NCBI RefSeq assembly: GCF_029633865.1
Contig: NC_079217.1
Location: forward strand, 52,985,979-53,049,978
Direction: 5' to 3'
Origin: Lampris incognitus
Taxonomy: Eukaryota; Chordata; Actinopteri; Lampriformes; Lampridae
Length of the DNA stretch: 64,000 bases
Below are positions 12,636-50,664 of this stretch, one piece after another. A program made the position numbers and the translations under genes. Below the pieces are notes generated by a model that searched no databases, was not told where the DNA came from, and saw only the letters and a program-made list of their open reading frames with translations. The stretch's first letter is position 1. Each line of letters starts with the position of its first letter.

Positions 12636-13346
12636 CAGGCTCTGGTCATTCCCGGCTGAACTACAGCAACTCCCTCCTTGCTGGTGCCCCGGCATTGGCC
12701 ATCAGACCTCTGGAGCTTGTTCAGAAAGCTGCAGCTCATTGGGTGTTCAACCGCCCTAAGTTCTCCCACACAACTCCCCTTCCCATGTCCCTATACTGGC
12801 TCCCAGTAGCTGCTCGCATCCAGTTTAAGACTCTGGTGCTAGCCTACAGGGCAGTGAAAGGAACAGCTCCTTCCTATCTCCAGGCCATGGTCAAGCCCTA
12901 CACCCCCACGACCACTTCGCTCTGCTGCCTTGGGACGCCTTTTTGACCTGTCGCTCAGAGGCCCCTGCTGCCGATCGACCCGGTCACGGCTCTTTTCTGT
13001 CCTGGCCCCACAGTAGTGGAATGAACTCCCCACTGATGTAAGGACAGCGGAGTCGCTGCCCATCTTTTGGCGCAGGTTGAAAACTCACCTCTTCAAGAAC
13101 TACTACCCTGTTACTTGCTCTTAGCACTTATTGTATTCACTCATTTAAAAAAAATCTCTTTCTTGCGTTTTTACTTTAACACGGGTTTTGCTCTTAGATG
13201 CTCGTTTAGAGAGAAGATGCACTTATAACCTCTGATGACTAGTGGCTCTCCTGTTTTCCTGCATTAAATGCACTTATTGTAAGTCGTTTTGGATAAAAGC
13301 ATCGGCTAAATGACTGTAATGTAATGTAATGTAATGTAATGTAATG
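12636..13346 (+). mobile_element. L2-clade LINE 3' end inserted into another L2
   Basis: Plus-strand remnants read LEQKAAAHWVFNRPK-like, then TPLPMSLYWLPVAARIQFKT and LVLAYRAVKGTAPSYLQAM, the typical L2 RT C-terminus. The 3' UTR includes TTGTAAGTCGTTTTGGATAA and AAAGCATCGGCTAAATGACT and ends in (GTAAT)n at 13316-13346. Removing this piece rejoins the minus-strand L2 frame on either side. Confidence 0.85.
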
Positions 13347-13592
13347 TCAGCTGCCATCAACAGATCATTAGTGATTTTCCTCAAGGCTGTCTCCGTACTG
13401 TGCATGGACTGAAAACCAGACTGGAATTGTTCCAACAGATTGTTTTGCATCAAGTGAGCGTGTACCTGAGATGCGACTGTTCTTTCAAATGTTTTAGAAA
13501 GAAATGGTAAATTTGAGATTGGACGAAAATTAGGGGGCATATCATTATCCGATACCTGATGCAGGAAGAATGGAGTGGTATGATTATGTAAA

Positions 13593-13727
<135 letters not shown>

Positions 13728-14591
13728 ACAACTAATAATGCCTGCAGAGCTGAATTGGGCCAATTTCCATTATTACTGAAAATCCAAAAACGTTCAATTA
13801 AATATTGGCTTCATCTAAAAGAAAGTGACCCCCTACTCCTACCACCACAAAGCCCTGTCGAGCCAAGAGATGAGACAAGAGAAAGGTCACCTCACTCAGC
13901 TGGTCCTGACACTCCGTTCCAATCCGAGTCAACCAAATTATAACACAACAGAAACAAAAATACCTCGCCTATTGAAACACAAAAATCACAGACACAAAGT
14001 AAAATGCAATGCCATCTGGCCCTAAAAAGACAGTACCCTGTGGCAACCCACCTGAGCACCGTGACTGAAGTTAAACACAGACACATGTGAACACAGTACA
14101 GACCAAGTGCTCACAGCCTGGCCATAGAAACAGGCAGTCATAAGAAAACATGGCTGCCAAAAGAGGAGCCACTGTGCCAACAGTGTGGAGGAACTGCTGT
14201 AGAGACAGAGCAGCACCTCCTCACACCGCGCCCAACATTTCCACTTATCAGGGAACAGTTTTTCCCAAAATTCAGCAATAAACACCCGCATTTTATTAAA
14301 TCAGATAACAAAAAAACTAAAAATGATGCCGGGGGAAATGAAGGAAAGTTGCGCTCTTGCAGGACAGTTTATCTCTGCCTGCCGCCACATGAGGGAATCA
14401 GAATGACCTGCTGAGCTACATCAGGCCTCAGGTTTAAGTCACCTTCTTCTTTATTTATGTATTATGATGTAGATATTATTGACTTCTTTCTGTTCGTGCA
14501 TTTATTAGCATTCGTTATTTGTACAATGCTTTGGCAATGCTGTAATTTTGTTATGGTCATGCCAATAAAGCAATTTGAATTTGAATTTGAG
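13728..14591 (+). mobile_element. non-LTR retrotransposon C-terminal fragment between two (GA)n tracts
   Basis: Plus-strand remnants include ELGQFPLLLKIQKRSIKYW and LCQQCGGTAVETEQHLL, a zinc-finger-like C-x2-C...E-x-x-H end of a LINE ORF2. The 3' UTR is CATGCCAATAAAGCAATTTG followed by a TTTGAATTTGAATTTGA tail that passes directly into (GA)n at 14590. The same 3' end occurs inverted at 36476 and 36569, again at TC tracts. Confidence 0.7.
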
Positions 14592-14603
14592 AGTGAGCGA
14601 GCG

Positions 14604-14657
<54 letters not shown>
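14590..14657. repeat. (GA)n microsatellite
   Basis: GA tract starting with GAGCGAGCGAGC, directly after the LINE tail. Confidence 0.95.
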
Positions 14658-14659
<2 letters not shown>

Positions 14660-15280
14660 GGTAAGGTAGTTACTGATAAAACACAGTAGCTGATATGACT
14701 TTAAAACAAGTGGGCTATTGAAAGGCAGTTTTTTTATCTTACATTCTACACTAATCAGATACTTTAAAAGAAAGTGGGAAAACTGAACAATTGAACAAAT
14801 TTAGTGTTTCTCAAGGGTGCAGTCTCGTTAAACTCAAGATAAAATGCAGAATCTAAAATTATAATACTTATAACTCTGATCAAAACACCAAACCATTCGT
14901 TCACCCACTCACCAGTCAACCCCTGCTCCGTCTGAACTGCATTGTTTTTGTTGTCACCTGTTCCTCTCCCCACAACAGCGCCGCCTCCTTTTTCTATCTT
15001 CTGCCTTCGTCTGCTCCATACTCCTATCAGCTCCACCTCTCTCTAGTCTACATTTCACTTCATCTATTTCAAATAGGCCTGCCTACCTCCTCCACCTTCT
15101 GACCTTACCTCCTCAAGCTGCCCCTCCTCCACCGGCAGTACATCCTTCTGCCCCCACTGCCCGCTCCCCCCTTGTGGCTGGAGATAACAAAGGGAGGGAT
15201 GATTTATTTGTTTATCTCTGTGCGCGGTGGTGGGTGGTGGTATTTGTGTGTGTGTGTGTGCGTGTGATCCTGTGTATATA
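14658..15280. other. intergenic, no gene seen
   Basis: Noncoding sequence between clpb and stard10, with a TG tract at about 15246-15264. No domain was recognised in its frames. Confidence 0.55.
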
Positions 15281-16500
15281 CACTCACTGGCCACTTTATT
15301 AGGTACACCTTGCTAGTACCGGGTTGGACCCCCTTTTGCCTTCAGAACTGCCTTAATCCTTCGTGGCATAGATTCAACAAGGTACTGGAAACATTCCTCA
15401 GAGAGTTTGGTCCATACTGACATGATAGCATCACGCAGTTGCTGCAGATTTGTCGGCTGCACATCCATGATGCGAATCTCCCGGTCCACCACATCCCAAA
15501 GGTGCTCTATTGGATTGAGATCTGGTGACTGTGGAGGCCATTTGAGTACAGTGAACTCATTGTCATGTTCAAGAAACCAGTCTGAGATGATTGGAGCTTT
15601 ATGACATGGCGCGTTATCCTGCTGGAAGTAGCCATCAGAAGATGGGAACACTGTGGTCATAAAGGGATGGACATGGTCAGCAACAATACTCAGGTAGGCT
15701 GTGGCGTTGACACGATGCTCAATTGGTACTAAGGGGCCCAAAGTGTGCCAAGAAAATATCCCCCACACCATTACACCACCACCACCAGCCTGAACCGTTG
15801 ATACAAGGCAGGATGGATCCATGCTTTCATGTTGTTGACACCAAATTCTGACCCTACCATCCAAATGTCGCAGCAGAAATCGAGACTCATCAGACCAGGC
15901 AACGTTTTTCCAATCTTCTATTGTCCAATTTTGGTGAGCCTGTGCGAATTGTAGCCTCAGTTTCCTGTTCTTAGCTGACAGGAGTGGCACCCGGTGTGGT
16001 CTTCTGCTGCTGTAGCCCATCTGCCTCAAGGTTCGACGTGTTGTGCTTTCAGAGATGCTCTTCTGCATACCTCGGTTGTAATGAGTGGTTATTTGAGTTA
16101 CTGTTGCCTTTCTGTCAGCTCGAACCAGTCTGGCCATTCTTCTCTGACCTCTGGCATCAACAAGGCATTTTCGCCCACAGAACTGCCGCTCACTGGATAT
16201 TTTCTCTTTTTCGGACCATTCTCTGTAAACCCTAGAGATGGTTGTGCGTGAAAATCCCAGTAGATCAGCAGTTTTTGAAATACTCAGACCAGCCCGTCTG
16301 GCACCAACAACCATGCCACGTTCAAAGTCACTTAAATCACCTTTCTTCCCCATTCTGATGCTCGGTTTGAACTGCAGCAGATCGTCTTGACCATGTCTAC
16401 ATGCCTAAATGCATTGAGTGGCTGCCATGTGATTGGCTGATTAGAAATTTGCGTTAACGAGCAGTTGGACAGGTGTGCCTAATAAAGTGGCCAGTGAGTG
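15281..16500 (-). mobile_element. Tc1/mariner transposon, DD36E type, apparently full length
   Basis: 1220 bp bounded by 30-bp terminal inverted repeats (15281-15310 and 16471-16500) that start CACTCACTGGCCACTTTATT and differ at one base. It is flanked by TA at 15279-15280 and 16501-16502, the Tc1/mariner target duplication. It carries one open transposase gene on the minus strand. TIR length, TA duplication and size are all normal for the superfamily. Confidence 0.95.
15313..16353 (-). CDS. Tc1-like transposase, 346 aa, DD36E
   Basis: An uninterrupted frame from [20 protein letters not shown] to GGPTRY, ending 3 bp inside the left inverted repeat. The N-terminal 120 residues hold two helix-turn-helix DNA-binding units ([20 protein letters not shown] and the [14 protein letters not shown] part). 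The catalytic core has D155 in AWSDESRF, D246 in FQQDNAPCH and E283 in [11 protein letters not shown]. The spacing between the second D and the E is 36 residues, not the 34 of classical Tc1, which fits the DD36E group described as Incomer. It cuts and pastes the element at TA sites. No stop or frameshift is visible, so the protein could be made; whether it is active or transcribed is unknown. Confidence 0.93.
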   Translation of the reverse strand: MGKKGDLSDFERGMVVGARRAGLSISKTADLLGFSRTTISRVYREWSEKEKISSERQFCGRKCLVDARGQRRMARLVRADRKATVTQITTHYNRGMQKSISESTTRRTLRQMGYSSRRPHRVPLLSAKNRKLRLQFAQAHQNWTIEDWKNVAWSDESRFLLRHLDGRVRIWCQQHESMDPSCLVSTVQAGGGGVMVWGIFSWHTLGPLVPIEHRVNATAYLSIVADHVHPFMTTVFPSSDGYFQQDNAPCHKAPIISDWFLEHDNEFTVLKWPPQSPDLNPIEHLWDVVDREIRIMDVQPTNLQQLRDAIMSVWTKLSEECFQYLVESMPRRIKAVLKAKGGPTRY

Positions 16501-17163
16501 TATGTAGCTGTGTGAAAACAAGTTAAACCAAAAGCGTGCCCTCCATGTTAGCACGACAGATGATCAGAAGCCATAAGCTGGATGTGCCTACCTCCTCCTG
16601 TTGAGTTTGTCTAACAGAAACTAACGATTAGCTCACGGTGACGCTCGCAGAGGAAAGGGGCGAACATGAAAGGGATGTAGGAGCTGGAAAATAATTCAAG
16701 GACTTCAAGTGTTATAAAAGCTCTTCTTTCATTGGTGTGGGGGGAGAAAATACCCATTCTTGACTTCTCCCTAACCTGGAAATATGGCGCGTGCACACAC
16801 ACACACACATACACACACACACGAGCACACAAACACAAAGATCCACACCAAGTCACACACAGCAGCCTACGCTGTGTGCACCCAAACACAGAACTACAAA
16901 CCCAAGCAGAGCCCACAAGGGCGGAAGCAACAAACCAAGCCCGCACGCACGCGCACACACATGCTGAGATGCAGCTGAAGGCCAGACTGGATCAGAACTG
17001 AAGGGGAAATCCACGTGACTTTAGTACCTCTTACACCACTCATTGGGTTTGATGGGGAACGCCGGCTTGCTCGTGTGAAGTGGTAGTTGCTTGGTAGGAC
17101 ACTTGGAATTTTTTGTTCACTGTTTTGAGTATTCACACACTACTTCCGTTTGCCCATTTAAAG

Positions 17164-17202
<39 letters not shown>

Positions 17203-18361
17203 GGTGGGTGGGTGAATTACAAAGAAATACAGAAAAAAAAAAGAAAGAACAAAAGAGAACGCAGCAGACATCAACTTGTTTCAGTGTTTTTGAGGTTCTG
17301 TGAGGTTCTGTGAGGTTCCCCCCGGCCATCACATCACCGTGAAGATGTGAGAGAAGACGTGAGAGACTCCCATGTCTCTTCAGAGACATGGGAATATAAG
17401 CAGGCAGACAGAGACGGAAAGTGGACAAGACGAGGTCAAAACCTGGTATATGGCTGGGCCGTGTTTGGTCAGTGTTGGAAATTGTGGCCAATTAGTCACA
17501 GGGCTAGTCAGTGGTGGTATCTGTAATGTGAACTGCTGCATATTAATGTTCATCTGCATTGTTCTGTAGTGGTCCCAGTAATATTTGGTGTTAAAAGTGT
17601 GCTGAAGTAGCATATCACATGACACAGTTAGGCTACGTTCGAGGAAAATAAAAGGTTATAAATGTGGTTTCGGCAATACTTTCCACTCATATCTTGGGAT
17701 GTTTGATTCGAAAGACAAGATCATTTAACTGTAATTATGACTGTTCTAATTATCTGGTAGCTCCCCCTCCTCTTTCATCTGTTTCTATCTGCAGATGTCT
17801 CCCCTTTTTCTAAGAGTCACTCGGAACTGACAGGCGAATTCACAAAGAACGGATTGCGGCCTCTGATAGCGTCGTGAACTGCGCGTCACTTGCAACCGCT
17901 ATCTGCCCCGTCTCAAGGTCCGATCCACACAAGACATTGGTGCTGATGACATTACAGAGCAAACACGCCAGTATGTTTTGCAGCCGAAGCAATTTGCCCT
18001 TGTTTTGTGTCTGACTGCGGTTATCCATGTGGCAAAGTATAAACAGTGGCTTTGTGCCAAGAACTTAGTAGGCAGTCTCAATGTCATCCTTGATGTCATC
18101 AAGTATACTAGAAAGAATGGTTTGACCTGGCAACCTGTATCTGCCCGGGATTTGGGTCACAGTTAAATCAATAAGTGATCCGCTCGCGAGCACGTCTGGC
18201 ATGACGACTGCTGCCATGATCAGTGGAAGGTCTGGGCGCCAGTTACCACCAGCTCTCTGAAGACGCCAATGATTTACACTCTAACTGCGTGTGGCTTTTA
18301 GGGCTGGTGTTTTGCAATGAGCCCCAATTGCACAGAAAGGGGCAAATTTTGCCCCAAATGT
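16501..18361. other. intergenic, no gene seen
   Basis: Contains CA tracts (16794-16825), a TG plus GGGT tract (17165-17215), three copies of GTGAGGTTCT near 17290-17320 and a 12-bp-arm hairpin at 17368-17393. Short frames show no recognisable domain. Confidence 0.55.
17165..17215. repeat. (TG)n and (GGGT)n microsatellite
   Basis: TG units followed by GGGT units. Confidence 0.95.
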
Positions 18362-20215
18362 AGGGTAAACCGGGGTAAGACGCCCCCCCCAGGTAAGAAG
18401 CCCCCCCAAACTGATTCCCCTCCTGACCACAAGATAGAGCCAATTTGGTTTCAGCTCTTTTCTTGGATGGTAGTGGCCTTGCTAATCTTTGAATAGCATC
18501 AAAATAATTTTACTGGCGGGAGAAAGTCCGCCAGTATATGGTATATACATGTCTGACTGTACAAAAAAAGCATCTGTGTTTTTTATAGATATATATACTA
18601 AAAAATTTTACTGTTAATATGAGAATCATGCAGAGGGTGATCCATTATTTTGAACAAAAAAATAACAAATACTTTGTTGTAATATGTGAAAGTCTAAGAG
18701 TAGGATTTTCGAGGGAAGACGCCCCCTCTGGTATGGGGTAAGAACCCCCCCCCCCAAGGGCATCTAAAGTGTAGCCTTGCTAATGTTAGATTTTTGAGAA
18801 AGAATGTACACCATCATCTAACAAGTACTAGGTAAGCAATGTATTATTATCCAAAAGTCTAAATAGTTGAGTTTATGTTATAATAATAACGTCAAAGCTA
18901 GCAATATTAGCTTGCTGTAACACTAGCTAGGTTGCTCGCTAGTCTAAGCTAACATCCGTAGTGACGTCACAGATTGTTGGCTGTGTCCATGTGGTTGTGG
19001 GTGCGTGCGGGCAGTGGAGGGGGATAGTGTGGCAACTGTTTGTGCACATGTGGTGGTGTAGGCTAAGTCTCAGGTACGCAAAGTTTGTTTGCGTGTGTGT
19101 ATGGGGGCGTAGTGGGGTATGTAAAGTGAATGAAAAAAATATTTTCCTGGAGAATGTTTCTTTAATTATAAATGAGGTTCTACATGAGGACAAGTAGCAG
19201 GGGAAGCTATGGGAAGCAGGCTCTCGAAGGGGCACTTAAATGCATCGAAGATGGCGAATCGCTGAAATCAGCGTCTCAGAAATTTGGCATACCACCAAAA
19301 ACCCTTTGTTAACATTGTGACCAGCTGGTGAAGAGACCAGGCAATATTCATCTGGGGGGAAATGGCTGTCTTCTCTGCAACCTTTGAAAAGGATCCGGTG
19401 TGTTTCATCCAACATGTGGAGAGAGCTCTCTTTGGGCTAACGTCACGGGATGTACGGAAACTGGCCTGTGACCTGGCTACCAGAGTGGGGATCAAACACC
19501 CATTTAGTGATGCCAAAAAAGTTGCTGGGGTAGACTGGGTCCAAGCATTCATGAGGAGGAAGCCATGCCTCTCTGTCCGCACCCCACAGGCCACCGGCCT
19601 TGCCCAAGCAGTGGGCGTCAATAAAGTAAAAGCAGGTGAATTTTTTGCTGTTTATGAAAACATACTTCAGAAGCTGGATAACATAGTATGTCCCACCAAG
19701 CTGTGGAACATGGATGAGACATAAATGGCATTTCTTAGGCCCGGTTGTTGAATTGTTTGTCTGACTTGAAAAATGTTTGGCTTGTTTACATCGACATGAA
19801 TTTTTAATAGCTATTCTACTGAATAATTTGAAAATGCAACCTGAATTGAAAATATTGAAAATAATACCATTTATTCACCTCTAATTATTTGTTTCACACT
19901 TGCATGCAGTTTTATGTAGCAGTATTTTTGTCAGTAAATTAAATACCAATGATAACGTTATACCCCATTGTGATTTGCCCTAGGCCCATCAATTCGACAT
20001 TAATTAGCAATAATCAAGATGTTGTAAAAACAATCAAAAATAATTTCTGTATGTTTAATGCAACATTATGTTGCAGTTAAACTAAGAGCAACATCAGAAT
20101 TTGAAAATCAAGCTCATCTTATGCATAAATGCCAAGTTTGTATAGCCCAAAATGACTCGTGAGGCAAGTAGGGGGGCATCTTCCCCGTGTCGTGGGGGAA
20201 GATGCCCCTTAACAA
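18362..20215 (+). mobile_element. pogo/Tigger-like DNA transposon fossil (borders approximate)
   Basis: A decayed transposase (19196-19724) lies between G/C-rich blocks of GGGGTAAGACGCCCC type at 18372-18410 and 18714-18760 and an inverted GGGGGCATCTTCCCC...GGGGGAAGATGCCCC pair at 20170-20213. These look like terminal or subterminal repeats, but exact ends and a TA duplication could not be fixed. Confidence 0.5.
19196..19724 (+). pseudogene. pogo/Tigger-like transposase remnant
   Basis: Broken frames first read ALKCIEDGESLKSASQKFGIPPKTL-like (the HTH_psq motif), then a CENPB-type block LACDLATRVGIKHPFSDAKK and VDWVQAFMRRKPCLSVRTPQ, and then the start of the DDE domain at LWNMDET. A stop follows directly, and the remaining DDE domain is absent. 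The 120-residue open stretch 19362-19724 is therefore an old fragment and not a host gene. Confidence 0.65.
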
Positions 20216-21079
20216 GATTTTACATTTAGTTTTATAACGACAAAGTTGTCGTCACCTAAGATTTAATTGCCCTCTAAATGTGTTTACTTCAGGATACTCC
20301 TTATGCACCCTATGCATATTATCTAATGCAATTACGTGCAATTAGCACTGGAGCCCCGAGACGCTGTTGGCTTGGCAGCGCAGCCAGGGGTGCATGGCAG
20401 CTTTTGTGGGTACTCTGAGAATGACGCGGTTTCTTCTTATTTGTGCAGGTTTAGGGGCTGCAGGAGCCACGCGGTCCTTTACTGAATTCCCCAGGGAGGG
20501 TTTCGTCCGAGCGGCCGCTATTTGGGGCGCTTTAACCGTGCGCTCGGCCGACCCATGGTAAAACTTCAGGGACGTTACTGGTCACCGGATCCAGCGGCCA
20601 AAATCGTGTCAAACTGATCACTCAGTAAGTCAGTCAGCCAGTCAGCCTGTCAGCCAGCCTGTCAGTCAGTCAGTCAGTGATGTTCTTTGTAGGGCTGAAA
20701 AAGACAGATCCGAGCAGACAGGAAGTCAGGAAGAGACTGAGAATATAGATGGAGTGACAGCGATGCCGGGCGACATGGGAAGCATTGTCATCACGACTGT
20801 CATACGGAAGGTCACAAGGTATCAATATATCTCACGATATCTGCGAAACTACTGTAACAGGTTATGTTCTTGCCCGGTGCGGGATTCGATACGGGGTGTA
20901 CTGCGCCACAAGGCGACATCACTAACCGCTCGGCTAAAGGGTCAGACCCGTTAGCTGGGGACTGACGTGTCTTATTAGTAGTTTACACAGGCATATCTAC
21001 GCGTCCACCCGAGGCTCGTCACATGGAGCCTAGTTTTCAAAGAATACTCTCAGACCTCGTCTTGAGATGACTGTTAGGT
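20216..21079. other. upstream flank of stard10
   Basis: Apart from the SINE-like sequence, this holds a degenerate (CAGT/CAGC)n tract at 20620-20680. No gene was recognised. Confidence 0.55.
20828..20955 (-). mobile_element. tRNA-derived SINE-like sequence
   Basis: On the minus strand TAGCCGAGCGGTTAGTGATG resembles a tRNA A box and ATCGAATCCC a B box, spaced as in a Ser/Leu-like tRNA head. There is no clean cloverleaf or intact acceptor stem, so a functional tRNA is unlikely. Confidence 0.5.
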
Positions 21080-22111
21080 TTGGGATCCTCGCAGACAGAC
21101 GACACAACTGCGTGTGACGATGCGCGGCCCCACCTGACCTGTTATAAGGCGGCACTGTGCCGCGGCGGGAGGCCGGCAAGGTGAGGAGCAGCGGCCAGGC
21201 GCGCTCCCGCTACACCGCGACTGGCTCGGGAACGCTCCCGCTACACCTCGGCTGGCTCGGGAACGCGCCTGTATGTGTGGCGTGTTAGTGCGGGTAAAAG
21301 CCTGACGGGGGCGGGCCCCTCTATGCGTCGCTCGCATCCTGCTCTCCCCTCCCTTCCCCTTCGTCTCCTCCTCCTCCTCCGCCTTCGTCTCCACGCCCCC
21401 GCCCCCCCTTCTTTTTTTCTTCCTTACTGCATCTTTCTGCCACCTGCTACAGAGGGAGGCGGCGATGGCGAGCTGCTGAGAACTGTCCAACCAGCCGGAT
21501 GTGTCTCACCTCAGCCCCGGTGTCTCCGCTGTTCCGCCTTCCGAGCGAGGGAGGAAGAGCCTCAGAGGCGCTCGCAGACGCGGAAAAGAGAGACATGGTT
21601 GTGTGACGGTGCGGCTGGTTTCTGGCAACCCTCCACCGGCTGGTCCGAAACTTCTGTAATCCGATCAGTGGGAAAACGTCGTCCGTTCATTTTGACTACG
21701 CCTCACCGCTGTTTCGTGGTCTGTATAATTCTTTTTTTTTTTAATTTGTGCGTGCGTGCGCATGCTCGCGCGCGTGCTCGCGACGGCTGCTTCGCCTCGG
21801 TGGATCGCCCTCACTCGCAGCTCATCACAAGACGCCGGTTAGCGCACAAGAGCTTGTGGAAAAAAGAAGATTGCATTAGACAACTTTCCCCGGCAGAGGA
21901 GGACACAGCTGTCTCTCTCTCTCTCTCTCTCTCTCTCCCCCCCCTCTCTCTCTCTCTCGCTCTCTCCCTCCCACATATTCCTTTTTTTCTTCAATTCACG
22001 TTCTCCTTTTTTAGTTCCTGGGAATTGCCTCGCTCTCTCTCTCGCGCTCTCTCTGTCTGTCTGTCTGTCTCTCTCCCTCCCTCATCACCGGAGTTTTCCC
22101 GGTAGCCAGCC
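21080..22111 (+). promoter_or_regulatory. stard10 CpG-rich promoter and 5' UTR region
   Basis: From about 21.1 kb the sequence becomes GC- and CpG-rich (repeats of GGAACGCGCC-like blocks, GCGCGCGTGCTCGCGACGG at 21767-21785), then runs through CT-rich tracts (21910-21970, 22030-22080) to the stard10 ATG at 22112. An open frame across most of the block is best read as CpG-island and 5' UTR sequence. The transcription start cannot be placed from sequence alone. Confidence 0.55.
21905..21970. repeat. (CT)n tract in the stard10 5' region
   Basis: CT and C-rich stretch about 150-200 bp upstream of the start codon; a second one lies at 22030-22080. Confidence 0.9.
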
Positions 22112-48978
<26,867 letters not shown>

Positions 48979-49332
48979 CTCCCACATATGTGCAAGCACA
49001 TATATTCACACAGACAGAAATATAAACACGTATGTAACGCAGAGATACACACGTGCATAGATACGCATACATGTCATAGCAAGAAGGGAATTGCATTATA
49101 GTGTACACCTGCACAGACACACATCCATAATACCTACATGGACACACACAAAGATACATACATACATTTATATTGATAAGATGTGGACTCGAATGACTCT
49201 ACATAGATACGTTACGTGATGGCAACCCATCATCAAATGCCAGTAGATTGAATGTGTGAGGCAATTTTAAGGTAACCCTTGAAATCACAGCCCATTCATT
49301 ATGCAGAAATAACTAATATATGAGTGAAATAG
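48979..49332 (+). other. stard10 3' UTR, start
   Basis: Follows the TAG stop and is rich in CACA/ATAC. No AATAAA is present before the repeat at 49333; the first clear AATAAA-like sites are near 49693 and 50065. The end of the transcript cannot be set. Confidence 0.5.
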
Positions 49333-49458
49333 CCCTGTGATGGCTTGGCGGCCTGTCCAGGGTGTCTCCTCGCCTGCCGCCCAATGACTGCTGGGATAGG
49401 CTCCAGCATCCCCATGACCCTGAGACCAGGATAAGCGGTCTGAATAATGGATGGATGG
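49333..49458 (+). mobile_element. GATG-tailed RTE/Rex3-like 3' end copy
   Basis: Starts CCCTGTGATGGCTTGGCGGC and ends in (GATG)n, flanked by the 13-bp duplication ATGAGTGAAATAG (49320-49332 and 49459-49471). Confidence 0.8.
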
Positions 49459-49566
49459 ATGAGTGAAATAGACATAACTGAAATATGATGAATTGTAATT
49501 ACTGGGGAAAATGTGAGTTGAATTGGGGTTTATAGCTCTAATTTGCTTCCTTGTCATTATATGGTG

Positions 49567-49790
49567 TAAGGTTCAAGATTCAAGATTCTTTATTTGTTAC
49601 GTCTCATTATAAAAGTATAAGAGAGTCAAATTCTTGAGTTTCGGCTCCTCAACACCGCAGCAACAATAGTAGCTGAACAACAACAAAACAGAAATAATAA
49701 AAATATAATCCACAAATATTATACAGGGTAAATTAACATATTTTGCCAAACAAAACACAGTATTATGAATCATTTGTGTTTCTGAAATGA
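49567..49790 (-). mobile_element. LINE 3'-end fragment with AATCTTGAA tail (right border approximate)
   Basis: On the minus strand it ends ...AATAAAGAATCTTGAATCTTGAA, a short repeated tail after an AATAAA. The body includes CGTAACAAATAAAG and a region complementary to GTTTCGGCTCCTCAACACC. It resembles common fish LINE ends; the clade is uncertain. Confidence 0.5.
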
Positions 49791-50199
49791 AATGTAATTA
49801 GCCGTCAAACTTGAATATGAGGTGAATATCAAATATCTTGCAATCTTTACCGTTGTTATGTTACTCAGCATAACATTATGCTTATTTTACTCATATATTA
49901 CTCAGTTATTTCTGCTTAATGGATGGCCTGTAATTCAAAGAATTACCGCGTTTTAACATGGAGCAGGGCAGGTATGAATGAACGGGACCTCTATTTTTCG
50001 TTTCTTTGTTCTTACTAGCTCAGATTTAGTTCATTTCACTGGACAAGTCTGAGACGTAATTAGCGGAATAAACAATTTTTTAGCAGAGAAAAGACATATA
50101 ATGAGCTAAAGTAATGTAGTAATTACAAACCAAAACAAGAACTTGTAATATTATCTCAACCTTTGAATGAAGGTTCTAAAAATACTTCTTAAAAGCTAG

Positions 50200-50248
<49 letters not shown>

Positions 50249-50442
50249 AAAGTTTTTTGAGTTAGTGAATTTCTGAAAGTCAGGTGTACTTCAGTATTTA
50301 CAGTTTTACAAATATTGATTTTCTTGTCTTACTTATGCAGTGGCATACTTGTCAATGCTTGGCACGATTAGAGCCATCGACCTAACCCAAGGATGCATTA
50401 ACTACTTGACGTTTTAGTGAAACCCCCGATGAAGGCACATAT

Positions 50443-50498
<56 letters not shown>

Positions 50499-50628
50499 CA
50501 CTCACAACTGCAGACATTTCATGTTGTCTCTGCACCTTTTTTCTTTCTCTGTCATTGATTGTGTATGTGGATCCTGTTTCCTTTTGTTAGCACATAGTAA
50601 ATGAGCAGGTGTGCAGAAGGCAGCTGGA

Positions 50629-50664
<36 letters not shown>

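Larger units (their letters stand above)
11149..13588 (-). mobile_element. L2-clade LINE, hosting two later insertions
   Basis: Minus-strand RT pieces occur in order: PNFRPISNLPFLSKTFERTV and FQSGFQSMHSTETAL (13540-13370), [20 protein letters not shown] (12640-12520), [11 protein letters not shown] (about 12400), [20 protein letters not shown] (about 12000), and the C-terminal and 3' UTR down to an (ATT)n tail at 11149-11173. Frames are broken. The copy is interrupted at 12636-13346 by another L2 piece in the opposite orientation and at 12071-12167 by an RTE tail. Its 5' side stops at a (GA)n tract. Confidence 0.85.

Noticed and set aside
19362-19724. 120-residue frame as a host gene
   Set aside because: It matches the CENPB/DDE part of a pogo-like transposase, with decayed sequence before and after it.
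20828-20955. tRNA gene
   Set aside because: A- and B-box-like parts are present but stems do not pair well; read as a SINE. The same applies to 9917-10075, 61770-61833 and 63700-63770.
21275-22105. 276-residue open frame just upstream of stard10
   Set aside because: Composed of CT-tract Ser/Leu runs and CpG-island sequence; it lies in the likely 5' UTR and promoter and stops before the real start.
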